Shown here: positions 22,011-23,304 of the stretch, piece by piece | How the letters are laid out: each line of letters starts with the position of its first letter | Position numbering within the stretch: the first letter of the stretch is position 1 | Origin: JBPCOB01 sp051000715 | GTDB taxonomy: Bacteria > Actinomycetota > Actinomycetes > JALYNC01 | Direction: 5' to 3' | DNA length: 23,304 bases | Assembly: GCA_051000715.1 (NCBI GenBank) | Contig: JBPCOB010000134.1 | Span: 1 to 23,304, forward strand | Position numbers and translations under genes: made by a program | The notes under the pieces: model-generated | Databases searched by the model: none | Seen by the model: only the letters and a program-made list of their open reading frames with translations | Told to the model about the DNA's origin: nothing

Positions 22011-23304
22011 TCATCCAGCAGCACGGCCGAGTGTCACTTTCGCGGTCCGCTCCTGACCGTTGCGGGCGAAGCGCACGGACACCGCCTCGCCCGGCGAATG
22101 CGACCGGATGGCTGCGCTGAGATCGTCGGCGCCGCCGATGGCGGTGGCATCGACGCGAGAAATGACGTCGCCGGCTCGCAGCCCGGCAGCGGCGGCAGCG
22201 CCGCCCGAGATGACCGAGCTCACCAGGGCGCCGCCGGACGGCCCGTCCGTGATCTGGACGCCGAGGACTGCGTGCGCCGGCGTCCTGCCGGCGATGAGCT
22301 GCTCGGCGGTCGTCTTCGCAGCGTCGATGGGGATGGCGAAGCCGACCCCGATGCTCCCCGGCTGACCGGAGCTCGAGCCGAGGCTCGCGATGGCCGTGTT
22401 GATACCGATGACCCGGCCCGAGTCGTCCACGAGCGGCCCGCCGGAGTTGCCGGGGTTGATCGCGGCGTCGGTCTGGACGGCGTCACCCACCGACGGGGAC
22501 GTCGAGCTCTGCCCGGGCAGGCCGCCGCCCTGGTTGTCCTGGGAGCTGCCGAGCTGGACCGTGCGATGCAGCGCCGACACGATGCCGGCCGTCACCGACC
22601 CCTCGAGCCCGAGCGGTGAGCCGATCGCGAGCACGGTGTCCCCGACGTGCACCGACGAGCTGGAGCCCAGCGTGGCCGCGGCGAGCCCCGCCGAAACGCC
22701 GGTTGCCTTGATGACCGCGAGGTCGGTGGTCGGGTCCCGGCCGAGGATCGTCGCCGACGCCGTCCGGCCCGAGGAGAACTTGACGGCAATGGTGCCGCCG
22801 TCCGCTGCGGCGGCGATCACATGGTTGTTGGTCAGGACGGTCCCGTCGGAGCGCAGCACTACGCCGGAGCCTTCATCGGACCCGCTGCTTCCTCGGACGG
22901 TGATCGACACCACGCTGGGCTGCACGGCCGCGGCGACCTTGGCCAGCAGCTCCGTCGGCGACGAGGTCGACGCGGCCGCAACGCTGGCCGGGACGGCGCT
23001 GGTCACCAGCGTCGTGCGCTCGGGCGCGAACTGACCCGCGACGGCCGCTCCGGTTACGCCGCTGCCGAGAGCAACCGCTGCGATCAAGGCCGCCGCGGCC
23101 GTCCGACGGCGCCACGGTGACCGATCGGGCAACGCGGGCGCCGAGCTCGGCGCGGACCCGGACGAGGACGGCGTACTGACGTCGCCTGGGGGTGCCTCCG
23201 CTGCGCCGCCGATCGTTTCCCCGGCCGACGCGGGCCCGGCGTCCGGATGGCTGGGGGGTGGAGCCGAGTCCGCTTCCTGCGCGGACAGCCACCAGGGCGC
23301 GGTT
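22011..23304 (-). CDS. HtrA-like membrane-anchored serine protease with PDZ domain, 5' end outside window
   Basis: The visible 430 residues begin with a Pro/Ser/Ala-rich cytoplasmic segment (TAPWWLSAQEADSAPPPSHP). A membrane helix (TAAAALIAAVALGSGVTGAA) precedes the trypsin-like domain. The catalytic triad is visible: His in LTNNHVIAA, Asp in DPTTDLAVIK and Ser in NPGNSGGPLVD. A PDZ domain follows (AVLGVQIT, AGLRAGDVISRVDATAIGG). The protease acts outside the membrane on misfolded or regulatory envelope proteins. The frame is open to the window edge with no plausible start; a TTG at 23132 would cut off the proline-rich segment and is not preferred. Upstream placement of the two-component pair suggests a shared envelope-stress circuit. 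Confidence 0.93.
   Translation of the reverse strand, partial: TAPWWLSAQEADSAPPPSHPDAGPASAGETIGGAAEAPPGDVSTPSSSGSAPSSAPALPDRSPWRRRTAAAALIAAVALGSGVTGAAVAGQFAPERTTLVTSAVPASVAAASTSSPTELLAKVAAAVQPSVVSITVRGSSGSDEGSGVVLRSDGTVLTNNHVIAAAADGGTIAVKFSSGRTASATILGRDPTTDLAVIKATGVSAGLAAATLGSSSSVHVGDTVLAIGSPLGLEGSVTAGIVSALHRTVQLGSSQDNQGGGLPGQSSTSPSVGDAVQTDAAINPGNSGGPLVDDSGRVIGINTAIASLGSSSGQPGSIGVGFAIPIDAAKTTAEQLIAGRTPAHAVLGVQITDGPSGGALVSSVISGGAAAAAGLRAGDVISRVDATAIGGADDLSAAIRSHSPGEAVSVRFARNGQERTAKVTLGRAAG

Overview
This is a high-GC window with codon use, GTG/TTG starts, ATGA/GTGA stop-start overlaps and gene neighbourhoods typical of an actinobacterium (Actinomycetota). The run galU - glp/moeA - moaC - mogA - acetyltransferase - sepX/glpR is characteristic of that phylum. 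The genus cannot be fixed from the sequence, but LGFP cell-wall repeats and a DrrAB-type exporter suit a soil or environmental lineage.

Layout. (1) Positions 1-1623, minus: a PRC-barrel/DUF2382 stress protein (cut by the window edge) preceded by a small MscS-type TM-helix membrane protein. (2) 1804-3042, plus: an ECF sigma factor fused to its own zinc-binding anti-sigma-like motif, a membrane helix and an outer domain. (3) 3082-6965, minus: the most unusual region, a six-gene operon. It encodes a MauE-like membrane protein, a MauD-like thioredoxin, a 26-residue membrane microprotein, a polytopic membrane protein, a 152-residue protein of unknown function, and a Tat-exported protein with 24 cysteines resembling methylamine dehydrogenase light chain and carrying five LGFP wall-binding repeats. 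No heavy chain (MauB) or MauG is present, so this is probably a disulfide-rich exported envelope protein with its own oxidative-folding pair rather than a methylamine pathway. (4) 7024-8534: a second ECF sigma factor with a SnoaL-like tail, and a small Smr-domain protein.

(5) 8535-9495: a lower-GC, gene-poor patch next to tRNA-Ala(CGC). It holds an orphan recombinase-type HTH gene, a tRNA 3'-end-like fragment, a run of 13 C and a 14-bp palindrome, and looks like the remains of an integrated element. (6) 9496-14332, minus: tRNA-Ala, then sepX/glpR, an N-acetyltransferase, mogA, moaC, glp (moeA) and galU, with 4-base overlaps among the last four. This links molybdopterin synthesis, UDP-glucose and divisome scaffolding. 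(7) 14391-14978, plus: 5-formyltetrahydrofolate cyclo-ligase. (8) 15010-16826, minus: a DrrA/DrrB-type ABC exporter; then a DEAD-box RNA helicase.

(9) 18386-23304, minus: an HtrA-like serine protease (cut by the window edge), an OmpR-type response regulator, a HAMP sensor kinase, and an in-frame chimera joining the first two membrane helices of a ferric-reductase-like protein to a 5'-truncated ApbE flavin transferase. The chimera looks like a deletion scar through a flavin-based electron-transfer operon.
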